Of a stretch of 64,000 nucleotides of DNA, positions 16,089 through 25,592 are shown piece after piece (position 1 is the first letter of the stretch; every line of letters begins with the position of its first letter). The notes below the pieces were generated by a model. That model was not told the origin of the DNA. It ran no database searches and saw only the letters and a program-made list of their open reading frames with translations. Made by a program: the position numbers and the translations under genes. Origin of the DNA: Bacillus haynesii (lineage in GTDB: Bacteria; Bacillota; Bacilli; Bacillales; Bacillaceae). The DNA lies in the NCBI RefSeq assembly GCF_001969855.1, contig NZ_MRBL01000019.1, forward strand, positions 48,890 to 112,889, in the 5' to 3' direction.

Positions 16089-16367
16089 ATGATTTCATCT
16101 CAGAATGAGCGGGCTGACGCAGCGAAAGAATGGACGATGTATATTACAGTTTCTTGCCTTTTCATCCTGATCGTCTCTGTGATTTGTTTTTTCGCTCCGG
16201 CCTACCGCTTGCAGGATCTTTTGTTTCGAATGTTTGATGCTGTCATCGTCTGTGTGCTGGCGGTCAATGGCCTTTATTTTCTGCAAAAAAATAAAGGCGT
16301 CGCTTACGTATCGTTTTTACTCGGTTTCATCAACATGGGACTGCTCATTGTTTTGATGATCCGCTAG
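16089..16367 (+). CDS. small membrane protein downstream of phr
   Basis: A 92-residue protein with three hydrophobic segments (about residues 17-36, 45-62 and 70-91). I recognise no family. ATG 16089 begins four bases after the phr stop. The ribosome site is poor: AAGGAGG inside the end of phr is 14 bases away and AAGGA is only one base away. Expression may depend on coupling to phr. Its place in the cassette suggests a link with Rap-Phr, but this is only positional. Confidence 0.5.
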   Translation: MISSQNERADAAKEWTMYITVSCLFILIVSVICFFAPAYRLQDLLFRMFDAVIVCVLAVNGLYFLQKNKGVAYVSFLLGFINMGLLIVLMIR

Positions 16368-16441
16368 TGTTTTGCGGATCAAAGGGCAGGCGGCAGCAGC
16401 CAGAGAGCTTTCCCAGAAGGCCGCCTTACCCCGTATTTTAG

Positions 16442-16627
16442 TCAGCTGCGAAAAACAATGATTTTACCGGACGAATGTACTACCCGGTGTGTATGCTCCA
16501 AAAATTGCTTTTCCTTCAGCATTCCTCTTCCTTTCTCTTTCGCTTCTTTATCATCGGCCGCTTCAAATCGCTCATTCAAAAGCGTTTCTCCACTAGTGTC
16601 GAAAACGGTTACATAATAATTTTCCAT
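16442..16627 (-). CDS. yhzD: conserved small protein YhzD
   Basis: A 61-residue soluble protein. The pattern VTVFDTSGETLLNERFEA followed by EHTHRVVHSSGKIIVF matches the YhzD family as I remember it; function unknown. A good ribosome site (AAAGGGGA, six-base spacing) precedes ATG 16627. It is transcribed toward the rap-phr cassette and divergently from yhaQ. Confidence 0.72.
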   Translation of the reverse strand: MENYYVTVFDTSGETLLNERFEAADDKEAKEKGRGMLKEKQFLEHTHRVVHSSGKIIVFRS

Positions 16628-16744
16628 TTCTCTTCCCCTTTCTCAAAATATGATCTATTTGTTTAAAATTATATAAAAATCAAAAAAATCCTTTTTAAAA
16701 TGGTATGACTAACGTATGATTGTAAATTGGAAGGAGGAGTTATA

Positions 16745-17641
16745 ATGCTCAAAATCGATCATGTCACGAAAAGGTTCGGTTCATTTACAGCTGTAAATGA
16801 TCTGACGCTGGAGATTCCAGACAAGCAAATGTTCGGTCTTCTCGGCGCCAACGGAGCAGGGAAAACGACGACATTTCGAATGATACTCGGCCTTTTGAAT
16901 GCGACAGAGGGTACTGTCACATGGAAAGGACAGCCGATTAACTACGGTGTCACAAACAGCATCGGTTATTTGCCTGAAGAGCGCGGACTGTACCCGAAGC
17001 TGAAGGTGAAAGATCAGCTCGTGTACCTCGGCCGCCTGAAAGGCATGACAAAACAAACTGCGCTCAAGGAAATGGAGAAGTGGCTCGAACGGTTCCATAT
17101 TACGGAATACGCCGATAAAAAAGTTGAGGAGCTCTCCAAAGGGAACCAGCAAAAAATTCAGTTCATCACGGCTGTGCTGCACAAGCCGGAGCTTTTGATT
17201 CTTGACGAGCCGTTCAGCGGGCTCGATCCGGTGAATGTCGAGCTTTTAAAAGACGCGGTCATTTCTTTAAAAGACGACGGCACCTCGATTGTATTTTCAA
17301 GTCACAGGATGGAGCATGTCGAAGAGCTGTGCGAACACGTCTGCATTTTGCAGCGCGGGACGCCTGTCGTTCAAGGAAAATTAAAAGAAATCAAACGTTC
17401 TTTTGGCAGAAAGAATGTCACGATTCACGCAGACGGCGACTTGAGCTTCTTGAAAGAGACAGCCGGCATCGTCAAATGGCGGGATCATTCCGAAGGAGTC
17501 CGCCTGCAGGTCGAGAATGAAGAAGTCTCTCAAGAGCTGTTTACAATGCTTCAAGGACGCGGGTTTATCAGAAAGTTTGAACTTGAAGAGCCTTCTTTGC
17601 ATGATATTTTCGTCGAAAAGGTAGGTGCCCGTTATGAATAA
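16745..17641 (+). CDS. yhaQ: ABC exporter ATPase YhaQ (NatA-like)
   Basis: A 298-residue ATPase with Walker A GANGAGKTTT (about residues 36-45), signature LSKGNQQKIQ and Walker B LLILDEPFSGLDP. It pairs with the permease YhaP; the pair resembles the sodium exporter NatAB, but the substrate is unproven. The start is ATG 16745 behind GGAGGAG; the frame is open six codons further upstream across the ribosome site. It overlaps yhaP by eight bases, so the two form an operon. Confidence 0.9.
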   Translation: MLKIDHVTKRFGSFTAVNDLTLEIPDKQMFGLLGANGAGKTTTFRMILGLLNATEGTVTWKGQPINYGVTNSIGYLPEERGLYPKLKVKDQLVYLGRLKGMTKQTALKEMEKWLERFHITEYADKKVEELSKGNQQKIQFITAVLHKPELLILDEPFSGLDPVNVELLKDAVISLKDDGTSIVFSSHRMEHVEELCEHVCILQRGTPVVQGKLKEIKRSFGRKNVTIHADGDLSFLKETAGIVKWRDHSEGVRLQVENEEVSQELFTMLQGRGFIRKFELEEPSLHDIFVEKVGARYE

Positions 17642-18902
17642 GTTTTGGATTGTTCTTTTTCATACATATCTCAGCAAGCTGAAAACGAAGTCATTCATCA
17701 TTTCAACGGCCATCACGCTCGCGCTTGTCGTGCTCGTCACAAATATGGGATCGATTATTTCCATGTTTGATGACGGCGGAGAGGGTGATAAAATCGCCGT
17801 CATTGACCGCTCAAATCAGCTGTACGACACGTTTGCCCAGCAGGTGGAAGCACTCGACACTGATGAAGCGCTGGAGGTCGAAAAAGCGGATAAGCCGGAA
17901 AAAGAGCTTGAAAAAGACGTCAGAGACGAAAAGCTCGAAGGCATTTTAATCCTGGACAGAGATAAAAAAGGCGTGCTGAAAGGAACGTATAAAGCGCTCG
18001 ATATCGCTGATTCCACAGCTGTCTCCACGATTGAACAGGCGCTCTCACAAGCAAAAATCGCCGTTGGAACGGCTGAATTGAACGTACCTCAGGAAAAGCT
18101 GAGTGAACTGTTTACACCGGTAAAAGTTAACAGTGTTGCCTTGAAAGAAGGCGCGAAAACCGAGGAAGAGCTTCAAAAGGCGACAGGGCTTGTGTATGTT
18201 GTGCTGTTTGTCATTTATTTTTCCGTTTTGATGTACGCTTCAATGATTGCGACAGAAGTTGCGACGGAAAAGTCTTCCCGCGTAATGGAAATTTTAATTT
18301 CCAGTGTGCCCCCTGTCCAGCAAATGTTCGCCAAACTGTTCGGCGTTGCCCTGTTAGGCCTGACACAGCTCGCCGCGCTCCTTCTTGCCGGCTATCTGTC
18401 GCTTCAGTCCAGCCAGGAAAGCGGAGGAGATGCGGCTGAGCTGATTAAAGGATTTTTTGATGTTTCCGGCGTACCTACCGCAACACTTGTGTACGCGGTC
18501 ATTTTCTTGATGCTCGGCTACTTCCTCTACGCAACTCTTGCAGCATTTCTCGGAAGCGTCGTCAGCCGGATTGAAGATGTTCAGCAGATGATTTCGCCGA
18601 TGATCTTGTTGGTCGTTGCCGGATTCATGATTGCCATGTTCGGACTGAATGCTCCGGATTCGACGTTTATTACTGTCACTTCATTCATTCCGTTCTTTGC
18701 GCCGATGATCATGTTCCTCAGAGTCGGCGTGCTTGATATTCCGTTTTGGGAAGCGGCTCTCGGCATCGGCATCACCGCTCTCACCATTGTGATTCTCGCC
18801 GTCATCGGGGCGAGGGTATATAAAGGCGGCGTGCTCATGTACACGAGCGGCGGCGGATTGAAAAATATCAAACAGGCGCTTCGTCTGTCAAAAGATCGAT
18901 AA
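17634..18902 (+). CDS. yhaP: ABC exporter permease YhaP (NatB-like)
   Basis: A 422-residue ABC-2-type permease. A first membrane helix (about residues 18-40) is followed by an extracellular region of about 140 residues and then five or six helices. The block EVATEKSSRVMEILISSVPP is typical of NatB and related permeases. It starts at ATG 17634 inside the end of yhaQ, with AGGTAGGTG upstream. A hydrophilic loop rich in Asp, Glu and Lys (about residues 75-125) lies on the outer side. The operon ends in a strong terminator. Confidence 0.88.
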   Translation: MNKFWIVLFHTYLSKLKTKSFIISTAITLALVVLVTNMGSIISMFDDGGEGDKIAVIDRSNQLYDTFAQQVEALDTDEALEVEKADKPEKELEKDVRDEKLEGILILDRDKKGVLKGTYKALDIADSTAVSTIEQALSQAKIAVGTAELNVPQEKLSELFTPVKVNSVALKEGAKTEEELQKATGLVYVVLFVIYFSVLMYASMIATEVATEKSSRVMEILISSVPPVQQMFAKLFGVALLGLTQLAALLLAGYLSLQSSQESGGDAAELIKGFFDVSGVPTATLVYAVIFLMLGYFLYATLAAFLGSVVSRIEDVQQMISPMILLVVAGFMIAMFGLNAPDSTFITVTSFIPFFAPMIMFLRVGVLDIPFWEAALGIGITALTIVILAVIGARVYKGGVLMYTSGGGLKNIKQALRLSKDR

Positions 18903-18910
18903 TGAAAGAG

Positions 18911-18941
18911 AAAAGCAGCTTGAAAGAAAAGCTGCTTTTTT
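18911..18941 (+). terminator. intrinsic terminator of yhaQP
   Basis: Stem AAAAGCAGCT / AGCTGCTTTT with a 9-base loop, followed by a T run. Confidence 0.92.
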
Positions 18942-19021
18942 CATGCAAAGAGTAGAACGTGCATTCGCTTTCAACCCGTGATAGAATGGGAGCAGAATGA
19001 TTTATGAAAAGGAGCAGAAGA

Positions 19022-20248
19022 TTGACAAACATCACTTTCATTCATGCGGCCGATCTGCACCTGGACAGTCCGTTTCACGGCATCAGCCGGCTACCTGAAG
19101 AGGTTTACCGGCGGATCAAAAACAGCACATTTAAAAGCGCTGAAAATGTGTTTAAGCTTGCGATTGATGAACAGGCCGACTTCATTTTGCTTGCCGGCGA
19201 CCTTTTCGACGAAGCAAACCGCAGTTTAAAAGCACAGATGTTTTTGAGAAAGCAATTTTTAAAGCTTAAAGAGAACAACATTCAAGTCTATGTGATTTTT
19301 GGCAATCACGATCATCTGGGCGGCGATTGGACCCCAATTGAATGGCCTGACAACGTCCACATCTTTTCAGCGGAAGACATTGAAGAAAAATCGTTTTACA
19401 AAGACGGCCGGCTTGCCGCAAGCATCTACGGCTACAGCTATCCCGAGCGCTCTGTTTTTGCCAATAAGGCAGCTGAAATCAAAAAAACGACAGACGCGCC
19501 CCTGCATATCGGGATGATTCATGGGACGCTTTCCGGGGAAAGCGGCCATGACCCGTACTGTCCTTTTTCCCTTCAAGATTTGAAAAACGGTCAGATGGAT
19601 TACTGGGCGCTTGGCCATATACATAAAAGACAGGTCATTTCAGCCGCCGATCCGGCGGTGATTTATCCGGGAAACACGCAATCCCGGCACATGAAGGAAA
19701 CGGGAGAGAAAGGCTGCTATCTCGTCAATGTTTGCAGCGGAGAACTGACCTTCGAATTTAAAGCCGTATCGGATGTCCTGTGGGAAACGGCCTGCATCGA
19801 TATCTCCGGGACAAAGCAGATGACAGAGCTGATCAGCCTCATGCAGGATGCCTTTCAATCTTTCAGAAACAGAGGCAAGCCCGCATGCGTCAAGATGGTA
19901 TTGACAGGAGAAACACCCTCTTATTTGGCGGAAGGACAGGCCGGTATTGCGGACGAGATCCTTGACATTTTCCATGAAGAAGAGCGGGAGGAAGACGCGT
20001 TCATCTGGCTTACCGCAATCGAAGATCAAACCGATGCCGCCTTGTCGGGAATCGAACGGGACGCTTTTTTCCAGGAGCTTTTGCAAGAAATGCATGAATT
20101 TCAAGATTTCAGCCTGATTCTTGACGATTTGGAGCGGCATCCGGTCTTTAGAAGGAACGGAGAGCGTTTTAATGAGGAAGACTTCCGGGACATTCGCGCA
20201 CAGGCGGAAAAACTGCTGCTTCATGAACTGAAGACATTGAAAAGATAA
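19022..20248 (+). CDS. yhaO: SbcD-like metallophosphoesterase YhaO
   Basis: A 408-residue calcineurin-like phosphoesterase related to the SbcD/Mre11 nucleases. Metal-binding blocks are visible in order: HAADLHLDSPF (about residues 8-18), LLAGDLFDEAN (about 57), FGNHDHLGG (about 91), MIHGTLSG (about 165) and LGHIHKRQ (about 200). TTG 19022 follows the ribosome site AAAGGAG and gives exactly the 408 residues of the B. subtilis protein. It precedes the ATPase yhaN by 13 bases; the pair resembles SbcD-SbcC, suggesting a DNA end-processing complex. Confidence 0.9.
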   Translation: MTNITFIHAADLHLDSPFHGISRLPEEVYRRIKNSTFKSAENVFKLAIDEQADFILLAGDLFDEANRSLKAQMFLRKQFLKLKENNIQVYVIFGNHDHLGGDWTPIEWPDNVHIFSAEDIEEKSFYKDGRLAASIYGYSYPERSVFANKAAEIKKTTDAPLHIGMIHGTLSGESGHDPYCPFSLQDLKNGQMDYWALGHIHKRQVISAADPAVIYPGNTQSRHMKETGEKGCYLVNVCSGELTFEFKAVSDVLWETACIDISGTKQMTELISLMQDAFQSFRNRGKPACVKMVLTGETPSYLAEGQAGIADEILDIFHEEEREEDAFIWLTAIEDQTDAALSGIERDAFFQELLQEMHEFQDFSLILDDLERHPVFRRNGERFNEEDFRDIRAQAEKLLLHELKTLKR

Positions 20249-20261
20249 GGGAGGATGCAGG

Positions 20262-23228
20262 GTGAATATACATGCGATACATATATACGGATACGGTAAA
20301 TTTGCCAATCAGACATTTCGCCTGTCTCCTTCAAATCTGCATTTGATCTATGGGCTCAATGAAGCCGGGAAAACGACGCTCATGTCGTTTATTGAAAGCG
20401 TGCTGTTCGGTTTTCCGAAGACGAAACGGTACGAGCCGAAAACAGGCGTCATTTACGGGGGGATGCTTGAGATCGGGCACCCTGATTTGGGTCAGATCCG
20501 AATCGAACGGACAGCCGGAAAGCCTGAGCGGGTCGCCGTTTATCTGGAAGACGGCAGCACAAAGCCCGAAGGTTTTTTAAATGAGCTGCTGTCAGGCGTC
20601 GACAGGCAGCTGTATAAAGCGATCTACTCATTTGACGTATTCGGCCTTCAGGAAATTCATAAATTCAACCGCGACAAAATCGGCCGTTTTCTGCTGTTTT
20701 CGAGTCTGTTCGGCTCTGATGCGATTTCCAAGATGGATGCCGGCCTCGTGAAAAAACAGGAGGAGCTGTTTAAACCGAACGGACGGAAGCCTGAGCTGAA
20801 TCAGGAGCTCGATCGGTTAAAAAGGCTTTCCGAAGATTTGAAAAAGGCGAAAGCGCGGGAAGGCGACTACCACCGTCTGTTAGACGAAAAAAAAGGCGCT
20901 GAGGCGTCGATAAAGGAAAGCGGACAACTGCTGAAAGATCTTGAACACCTCGTCTCACAAATCGAGCAGGCGATTGAGATTCTGCCGGCGGCCGCGGAAA
21001 AGCGCCAGCTGGAAGAGCAGCTCGCATCTTTCGGCGGCTCAGGAGAAAGCCGTTTCCCCGAAGGGGGACTTTTCGAGCTCGAAAAGCTCGAATCCCACCT
21101 GCATCCAAAAGCGGCTCAGCTGAAGGCGCTGGAAGAAAAAAAGCGCGATTTGGAACAGCGCGCCGCCGCTTTTGCAACGGCTGAAGACTTCATCGAGCAC
21201 GAAGCCGAAGCTGAAGAGCTTTTAACAGCATATCCGTTTTACCAGTCGTATACCGAAAAAATCGCGTCTTTGACTGAACAGCTTCACCAGATAAACGGAC
21301 GGGTTCAAGCGGGGCTTGAGCGCCTGCAAATCGAGGAATACGATATTCTCAATGCAGACACCACGTATGAATACGAGTGGAAGCTGCAGGAAACCGTTCA
21401 GGCATACATCGAGCTTCGTGAACTGAAGCGGTCGCTCGACGAGCGGTTTGAGCAGGCGAGGGCTGATTTGGAGGAAGCTGAACAGGCTCATGCCGCTCTC
21501 AACAATGAAGTGATGCCGGATGATGTCCGCAAGCAAAAGGAAGAAACCCTTAGCCGCCTTGCGTCCGCCGGCGTTCATGCCGGAAGGCGGGAAGAGCTGA
21601 TCCTTCAGCTGTCTTATCTGAAGCAAGAACAAAAAGTTCGGATGAAAAGAAGAAAGACCGCTTTTGCGGTAGCGCTTTGTGCTGCTTTTGCGGCAGCTTG
21701 TGCGGCGCTCTTTTTCAAGGAGTGGTTTCCGGGCGCTTTGTTCGTGCCGATCTTGCTCATATTAGCCGCTTTTGTTTTAAAAAAGCCTGAGTCTTCCGCG
21801 GCAGCGGCTTTTATCCAAAAGCAGCTGGACGACATTGATCGCAGTGGTTCAAAAAGCGGAGTGAGTGACAACGCTTTAAGGGAAGAGCTGTGGAAGGACG
21901 ACCAAACCCGGCAGCTCCTCATCGCAAAACAAGCTGAGCTCAGACAGAAAGAAACGGAATATGAAAGAGCGATTCAGAAGTTCGAAGAGTGGGAAAAGGA
22001 TATCCGTCCGTATCAGGAGAAGACCGAACGCTATTTGAAAGAGCTGAACCTGTCAATCGACCCGTCATTTTTAGCTGATGCGTACGCTTTGATCAAGGAA
22101 CTCCGAGAGGAAATTTTGAAAAAGCGGGATATCGAGAAGGAACTGAGCCGTCTTCAGGCCAAAAAAGCATCCTTTGAAGCGGGCTTGAGAAAGCTTGTCT
22201 CATCCCTCAGCCTCACGGGCGGAAGCGCCCAAGAGCAGGTGTTTCAGCTGAAAAGCGCGCTTGAGTCCCAAAAAGAAAAACTTCGACAAAAACAGGAAGC
22301 AGACGTGTCTTTAAAGCATACAGCCGAACAAATCAAAGAGCTGACAAAAGAGACGGAATACTTTCAATCTCAAATTGCCGAACTCTTTCAAAAAGCACGG
22401 GCGGACGGCCGTGAGATGTTTATCAGACTGGCGAAGCGCGACCAAGCCAAAAAAGAATTAACGGCAAGGCTCGGGCAGCTCAAAAGAGAACTCGGCAGGC
22501 AGGACGAGAAGGCCGTCTTGCTCGCATCAGGCCACTCTCTTGCAGAACTGAAAGGAAAGCTGGCCGAGGCAAAGGAAAAAAGAGCCCGCACAGAAAAACA
22601 GCTGGCAGAAGAAAGGCAAAAGGCGGCTAATTTCCATGCAGAGCTCGTCAGACTTGAGGAGTCAGGAGCGGTATCCGAGCTCGCCTATCAGACCGGGATG
22701 CAAAAAGAGCGGGTCGCCGAACTGGCCAAAAAGTGGGCCGCCGTCAAGCTGATCCGGCAGGCGGTCAAAAACAAGATAGATGAACATAAGAAGGTTCGGC
22801 TTCCGAAGTTATTACAGATAGCTGAAACATTACTGAACCCATTGACTGCCGGACAATACGAAAAAATTTATTTTTCTGAAACAGATGATTCCATGATGGT
22901 TATGCGAAAAGACGGGGCCGTTTTTTACGCCCACGAACTGTCTCAGGCGACTTGTGAACAGCTCTATTTAGCGATCCGATTCGCTCTGGCCCTCTCCCAT
23001 CAGAAGGAAGTCAAATTGCCGTTCCAGCTGGATGACAGCTTTGTCCACTTCGACCACGAGAGGTTTAAACAAGTGCTGAACATTTTAAAAAAGCTTTCAG
23101 GCGAAGATCAGCAAATCTTGTATTTTACGTGTCATGAACATGTAAAAGAAGCTTTTCACGACGAAGATGTGATTCTGCTTCCTTCCGGTATGGAAAATGT
23201 GGAAGTAAAGGGTATAACTAACAAATAA
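20262..23228 (+). CDS. yhaN: SbcC/Rad50-like ATPase YhaN
   Basis: A 988-residue SMC-like ATPase. Walker A is near the N-terminus (YGLNEAGKTT, about residue 30), and long coiled coils follow from about 180. The C-terminal ATPase half has the Walker B-like LPFQLDDSFVHFD (about residue 922). In the middle, about residues 463-505, is a strongly hydrophobic pair of helices (FAVALCAAFAAACAALFF and ALFVPILLILAAFVL) where Rad50 proteins carry a zinc hook. This suggests membrane attachment of the complex with YhaO. GTG 20262 follows GGGAGG by seven bases. Confidence 0.88.
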   Translation: MNIHAIHIYGYGKFANQTFRLSPSNLHLIYGLNEAGKTTLMSFIESVLFGFPKTKRYEPKTGVIYGGMLEIGHPDLGQIRIERTAGKPERVAVYLEDGSTKPEGFLNELLSGVDRQLYKAIYSFDVFGLQEIHKFNRDKIGRFLLFSSLFGSDAISKMDAGLVKKQEELFKPNGRKPELNQELDRLKRLSEDLKKAKAREGDYHRLLDEKKGAEASIKESGQLLKDLEHLVSQIEQAIEILPAAAEKRQLEEQLASFGGSGESRFPEGGLFELEKLESHLHPKAAQLKALEEKKRDLEQRAAAFATAEDFIEHEAEAEELLTAYPFYQSYTEKIASLTEQLHQINGRVQAGLERLQIEEYDILNADTTYEYEWKLQETVQAYIELRELKRSLDERFEQARADLEEAEQAHAALNNEVMPDDVRKQKEETLSRLASAGVHAGRREELILQLSYLKQEQKVRMKRRKTAFAVALCAAFAAACAALFFKEWFPGALFVPILLILAAFVLKKPESSAAAAFIQKQLDDIDRSGSKSGVSDNALREELWKDDQTRQLLIAKQAELRQKETEYERAIQKFEEWEKDIRPYQEKTERYLKELNLSIDPSFLADAYALIKELREEILKKRDIEKELSRLQAKKASFEAGLRKLVSSLSLTGGSAQEQVFQLKSALESQKEKLRQKQEADVSLKHTAEQIKELTKETEYFQSQIAELFQKARADGREMFIRLAKRDQAKKELTARLGQLKRELGRQDEKAVLLASGHSLAELKGKLAEAKEKRARTEKQLAEERQKAANFHAELVRLEESGAVSELAYQTGMQKERVAELAKKWAAVKLIRQAVKNKIDEHKKVRLPKLLQIAETLLNPLTAGQYEKIYFSETDDSMMVMRKDGAVFYAHELSQATCEQLYLAIRFALALSHQKEVKLPFQLDDSFVHFDHERFKQVLNILKKLSGEDQQILYFTCHEHVKEAFHDEDVILLPSGMENVEVKGITNK

Positions 23229-23235
23229 AAGTGTG

Positions 23236-23244
23236 TGCTATAAT
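23236..23244 (+). promoter_or_regulatory. extended -10 promoter of yhaM
   Basis: TGC-TATAAT, an extended -10, just after the yhaN stop. No good -35 is seen. It would give yhaM its own transcript. Confidence 0.5.
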
Positions 23245-23277
23245 GATTTTATGTAGGAAAACGGAGGGAGCTTTATC

Positions 23278-24222
23278 ATGGCAAAAGGTATCATGCTGCA
23301 CGAAGTTGGCGAGCAGGTGGATTTGTATTTGCTCATTAAATCGTCAACGAAAGGAATCGCAAGCAACGGGAAACCGTTTTTAACGCTGATGCTGCAGGAT
23401 CAGTCCGGAGATATAGAAGCAAAGCTGTGGGACGCCAAGCAGCAGGACGAAGTGACCTACGGCCCGCAGACGATCGTGAAAGTGGTCGGCGACATTCATC
23501 ATTACCGCGGGCGGAACCAGCTGAAGCTGCGAAACATCAGACCTGCGGGCGAGAATGAAAATGTCAAAATCGATGACTTTCTTGAGACTGCACCGATTCC
23601 CAAAAACGAAATGATGGATGCGGTCACTCAATATATTTTTGAAATGAAAAACCCGAGTATTCAGCGAATCACGAGGCACCTCGTCAAAAAATACGGCAAG
23701 GAATTCATTGATTATCCGGCTGCGACGAAAAATCACCACGAGTTCGTGTCAGGTCTCGCATATCATGTTGTCTCCATGCTGAACCTGGCCAAATCGGTCG
23801 CAGACCTGTATCCGTCGCTCGATCGCGACCTTTTGTACGCAGGCGTTATTCTGCATGACCTTGGAAAAGTAAAAGAACTATCCGGCCCGGTGTCCACGAC
23901 ATATACTGTCGAAGGGAACCTGCTGGGACACATTTCGATTATGGTGACAGAAATTGCAAAAGCCGCCGAAGAGCTTCAAATTGATTCAGAAGAAGTGTTG
24001 ATTCTTCAGCATTTGATTTTAAGTCATCACGGTAAACCCGAATGGGGCAGCCCGAAGCCGCCGATGGTCAAGGAAGCGGAAATTCTTCACTATATCGACA
24101 ACCTTGACGCGAAGATCAATATGATGGACAGAGCGCTCGAACGGGTCAAGCCGGGAGAATATACCGAACGCGTCTTTGCATTGGATAACCGTTCCTTTTA
24201 CAAGCCCGTTTTTCACAAATAA
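23278..24222 (+). CDS. yhaM: 3'-5' exoribonuclease YhaM
   Basis: A 314-residue nuclease with an N-terminal OB-fold (about residues 10-95) and an HD domain in the second half. The HD motifs are visible as [11 protein letters not shown] (about residue 157), VILHDLGKV (about 195) and LILSHHG. In B. subtilis YhaM is a Mn-dependent 3'-5' exoribonuclease that trims RNA ends. Length matches exactly. It follows yhaN by 49 bases that contain an extended -10 promoter, so it can be expressed separately from the yhaO-yhaN pair. Confidence 0.93.
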   Translation: MAKGIMLHEVGEQVDLYLLIKSSTKGIASNGKPFLTLMLQDQSGDIEAKLWDAKQQDEVTYGPQTIVKVVGDIHHYRGRNQLKLRNIRPAGENENVKIDDFLETAPIPKNEMMDAVTQYIFEMKNPSIQRITRHLVKKYGKEFIDYPAATKNHHEFVSGLAYHVVSMLNLAKSVADLYPSLDRDLLYAGVILHDLGKVKELSGPVSTTYTVEGNLLGHISIMVTEIAKAAEELQIDSEEVLILQHLILSHHGKPEWGSPKPPMVKEAEILHYIDNLDAKINMMDRALERVKPGEYTERVFALDNRSFYKPVFHK

Positions 24223-24289
24223 GCGTCATAACTTGTCTCCCTTTTGCATAATGTCTGATATACAGTTTATTCAAAAAGGGGGAAAAGCC

Positions 24290-24523
24290 GTGCTGCTGTT
24301 TCCGTGGTGGGTGTACCTTTGCATCGTCGGCATTATTTTCAGCGCCTATAAGCTGATGACGACGGCAAAGGAAGAGGAAAAGATCGATCAGGCTTTTATC
24401 GAAAAAGAAGGCCGCATTTATATCGAACGGATGGAAAAAGAAAAAGCAAAGCGCATGAATCGTTCATTGGATGAAGATCAAGAACAGCATGAAAAATCGG
24501 CTGACAGCCATTCCATCGCATAA
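24290..24523 (+). CDS. yhaL: sporulation-associated membrane protein YhaL
   Basis: A 77-residue protein with one membrane helix near the N-terminus (LLFPWWVYLCIVGIIFSAY) and a charged helical tail rich in Glu and Lys. It matches YhaL of B. subtilis, which is linked to sporulation and has no defined biochemical role. GTG 24290 behind AAAGGGGG is the likely start; a longer frame beginning inside yhaM has no ribosome site. It is convergent with prsA and shares a terminator with it. Confidence 0.8.
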   Translation: MLLFPWWVYLCIVGIIFSAYKLMTTAKEEEKIDQAFIEKEGRIYIERMEKEKAKRMNRSLDEDQEQHEKSADSHSIA

Positions 24524-24564
24524 AAAAAAGCTGTCCGGCCCCGCGAGGGGAGGACAGCTTTTTT
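24524..24564. terminator. bidirectional terminator between yhaL and prsA
   Basis: AAAAAAGCTGTCC and GGACAGCTTTTTT form a 13-bp stem. T tracts lie on both sides, so it serves both converging genes. Confidence 0.92.
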
Positions 24565-24568
24565 GACG

Positions 24569-25429
24569 TCAGCTGCTGCTGCTTGGCTGAGCTTGGCGCT
24601 GGTCGACTTGTTTTTTCAACTCTTTGTCTTTTACTTTTAAATCAGCATCTTTGACAAGTTTGTCGATGACAGATTGCAGTTCAGTTTGATCGTTTTGCTT
24701 TTGTTCTTGGACCTCTTTTTTGAGCTCTTTTTTCATGTCTTCATATTTGCCGCGCTCTTCGTCTTTTTTAATGATGTGATAGCCGAATTGCGATTTCACA
24801 GGTCCGCTGACTTCGCCGGTTTTCAAAGCAAACGCCGCTTTGACGAAATCCTTGTCCATGTTATCGTCTTTGCCGACCCAGCCGAGGTCGCCGCCTTTTT
24901 CGGCTGTTCCGTCAGTTGAATACTCTTTTGCAAGGTCTTCGAATTTTTCGCCTTTTTTCAGCTTTTTCTCAACTTCTTCAGCCGTTTTCTTTTCCTTCAC
25001 AAGAATGTGGCTTAAGTGGATTTTGCCTTTCAGGCCGTCATAATATTCTTTTACGTCATCATCAGTTACTTTTATGTTATCCTTTGCGGCTTTTTGCATC
25101 AGAAGTTCGTATTTGATCTGTTCTTTGACGAAGTCTTCGCCTTTTTGGTCAATGAGCTGGTTGAGCTGGTCACCCATCGATTTTTTGTACTCGTTCAGCT
25201 TTTTGTCGATTTCTTTGTCGGAGACATCGTATTTATCGTCGAGTACTTTTTGCTGAACAAGCATGTTCAGTGCATCCGCTCCGGCATTGTCTTTTAATGT
25301 TTGATAAAGGTCTTCTTTTGTAATATTTCCAGCTTTTGTTTCTGCAACAACCTCAGAATCTCCCCCGCTGCATGCGCTGAGAGCCAGTACGCTTGTCGCT
25401 GTAATCGCCGCAATTGCAATCTTCTTCAT
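24569..25429 (-). CDS. prsA: PrsA, extracytoplasmic foldase lipoprotein
   Basis: A 286-residue lipoprotein with a signal peptide ending in the lipobox LSAC (Cys20). The chaperone-like N-domain is followed by a parvulin peptidyl-prolyl isomerase domain at about residues 133-225 (GKIHLSHILVKEKKTAEEVE through FGYHIIKK). A C-terminal helical part ends in a Ser run. PrsA folds exported proteins on the outer membrane face and limits secretion of exoproteins such as AprE, encoded in the same window. ATG 25429 matches the known N-terminus; GTG 25441 is four codons earlier but closer to the ribosome site. Confidence 0.97.
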   Translation of the reverse strand: MKKIAIAAITATSVLALSACSGGDSEVVAETKAGNITKEDLYQTLKDNAGADALNMLVQQKVLDDKYDVSDKEIDKKLNEYKKSMGDQLNQLIDQKGEDFVKEQIKYELLMQKAAKDNIKVTDDDVKEYYDGLKGKIHLSHILVKEKKTAEEVEKKLKKGEKFEDLAKEYSTDGTAEKGGDLGWVGKDDNMDKDFVKAAFALKTGEVSGPVKSQFGYHIIKKDEERGKYEDMKKELKKEVQEQKQNDQTELQSVIDKLVKDADLKVKDKELKKQVDQRQAQPSSSS

Positions 25430-25478
25430 AAATGCAAACACTCCTAATCATTACAGTTTAAACTTTCCTTTGAATTGT

Positions 25479-25506
25479 ATCATATCATATTCTGGCATGC
25501 TGTAAA
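25479..25506 (-). promoter_or_regulatory. sigma-A promoter of prsA
   Basis: On the minus strand: TTTACA (25506-25501), a 16-base spacer, TATGAT (25484-25479). The leader to the ATG would be about 45 bases. Confidence 0.5.
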
Positions 25507-25592
25507 AAGATTTTCAACAGAGGGGCATCCGTCTAGTCAAATTTTCTTTCCGCTCATACAAATATATTGATCAAGAAAAGGAGGTCAATAAC

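Noticed and set aside
16358..16380. GATCCGC / GCGGATC hairpin after the rap-phr cassette as a terminator
   Set aside because: A 7-bp stem without a U-tract; not enough to call.
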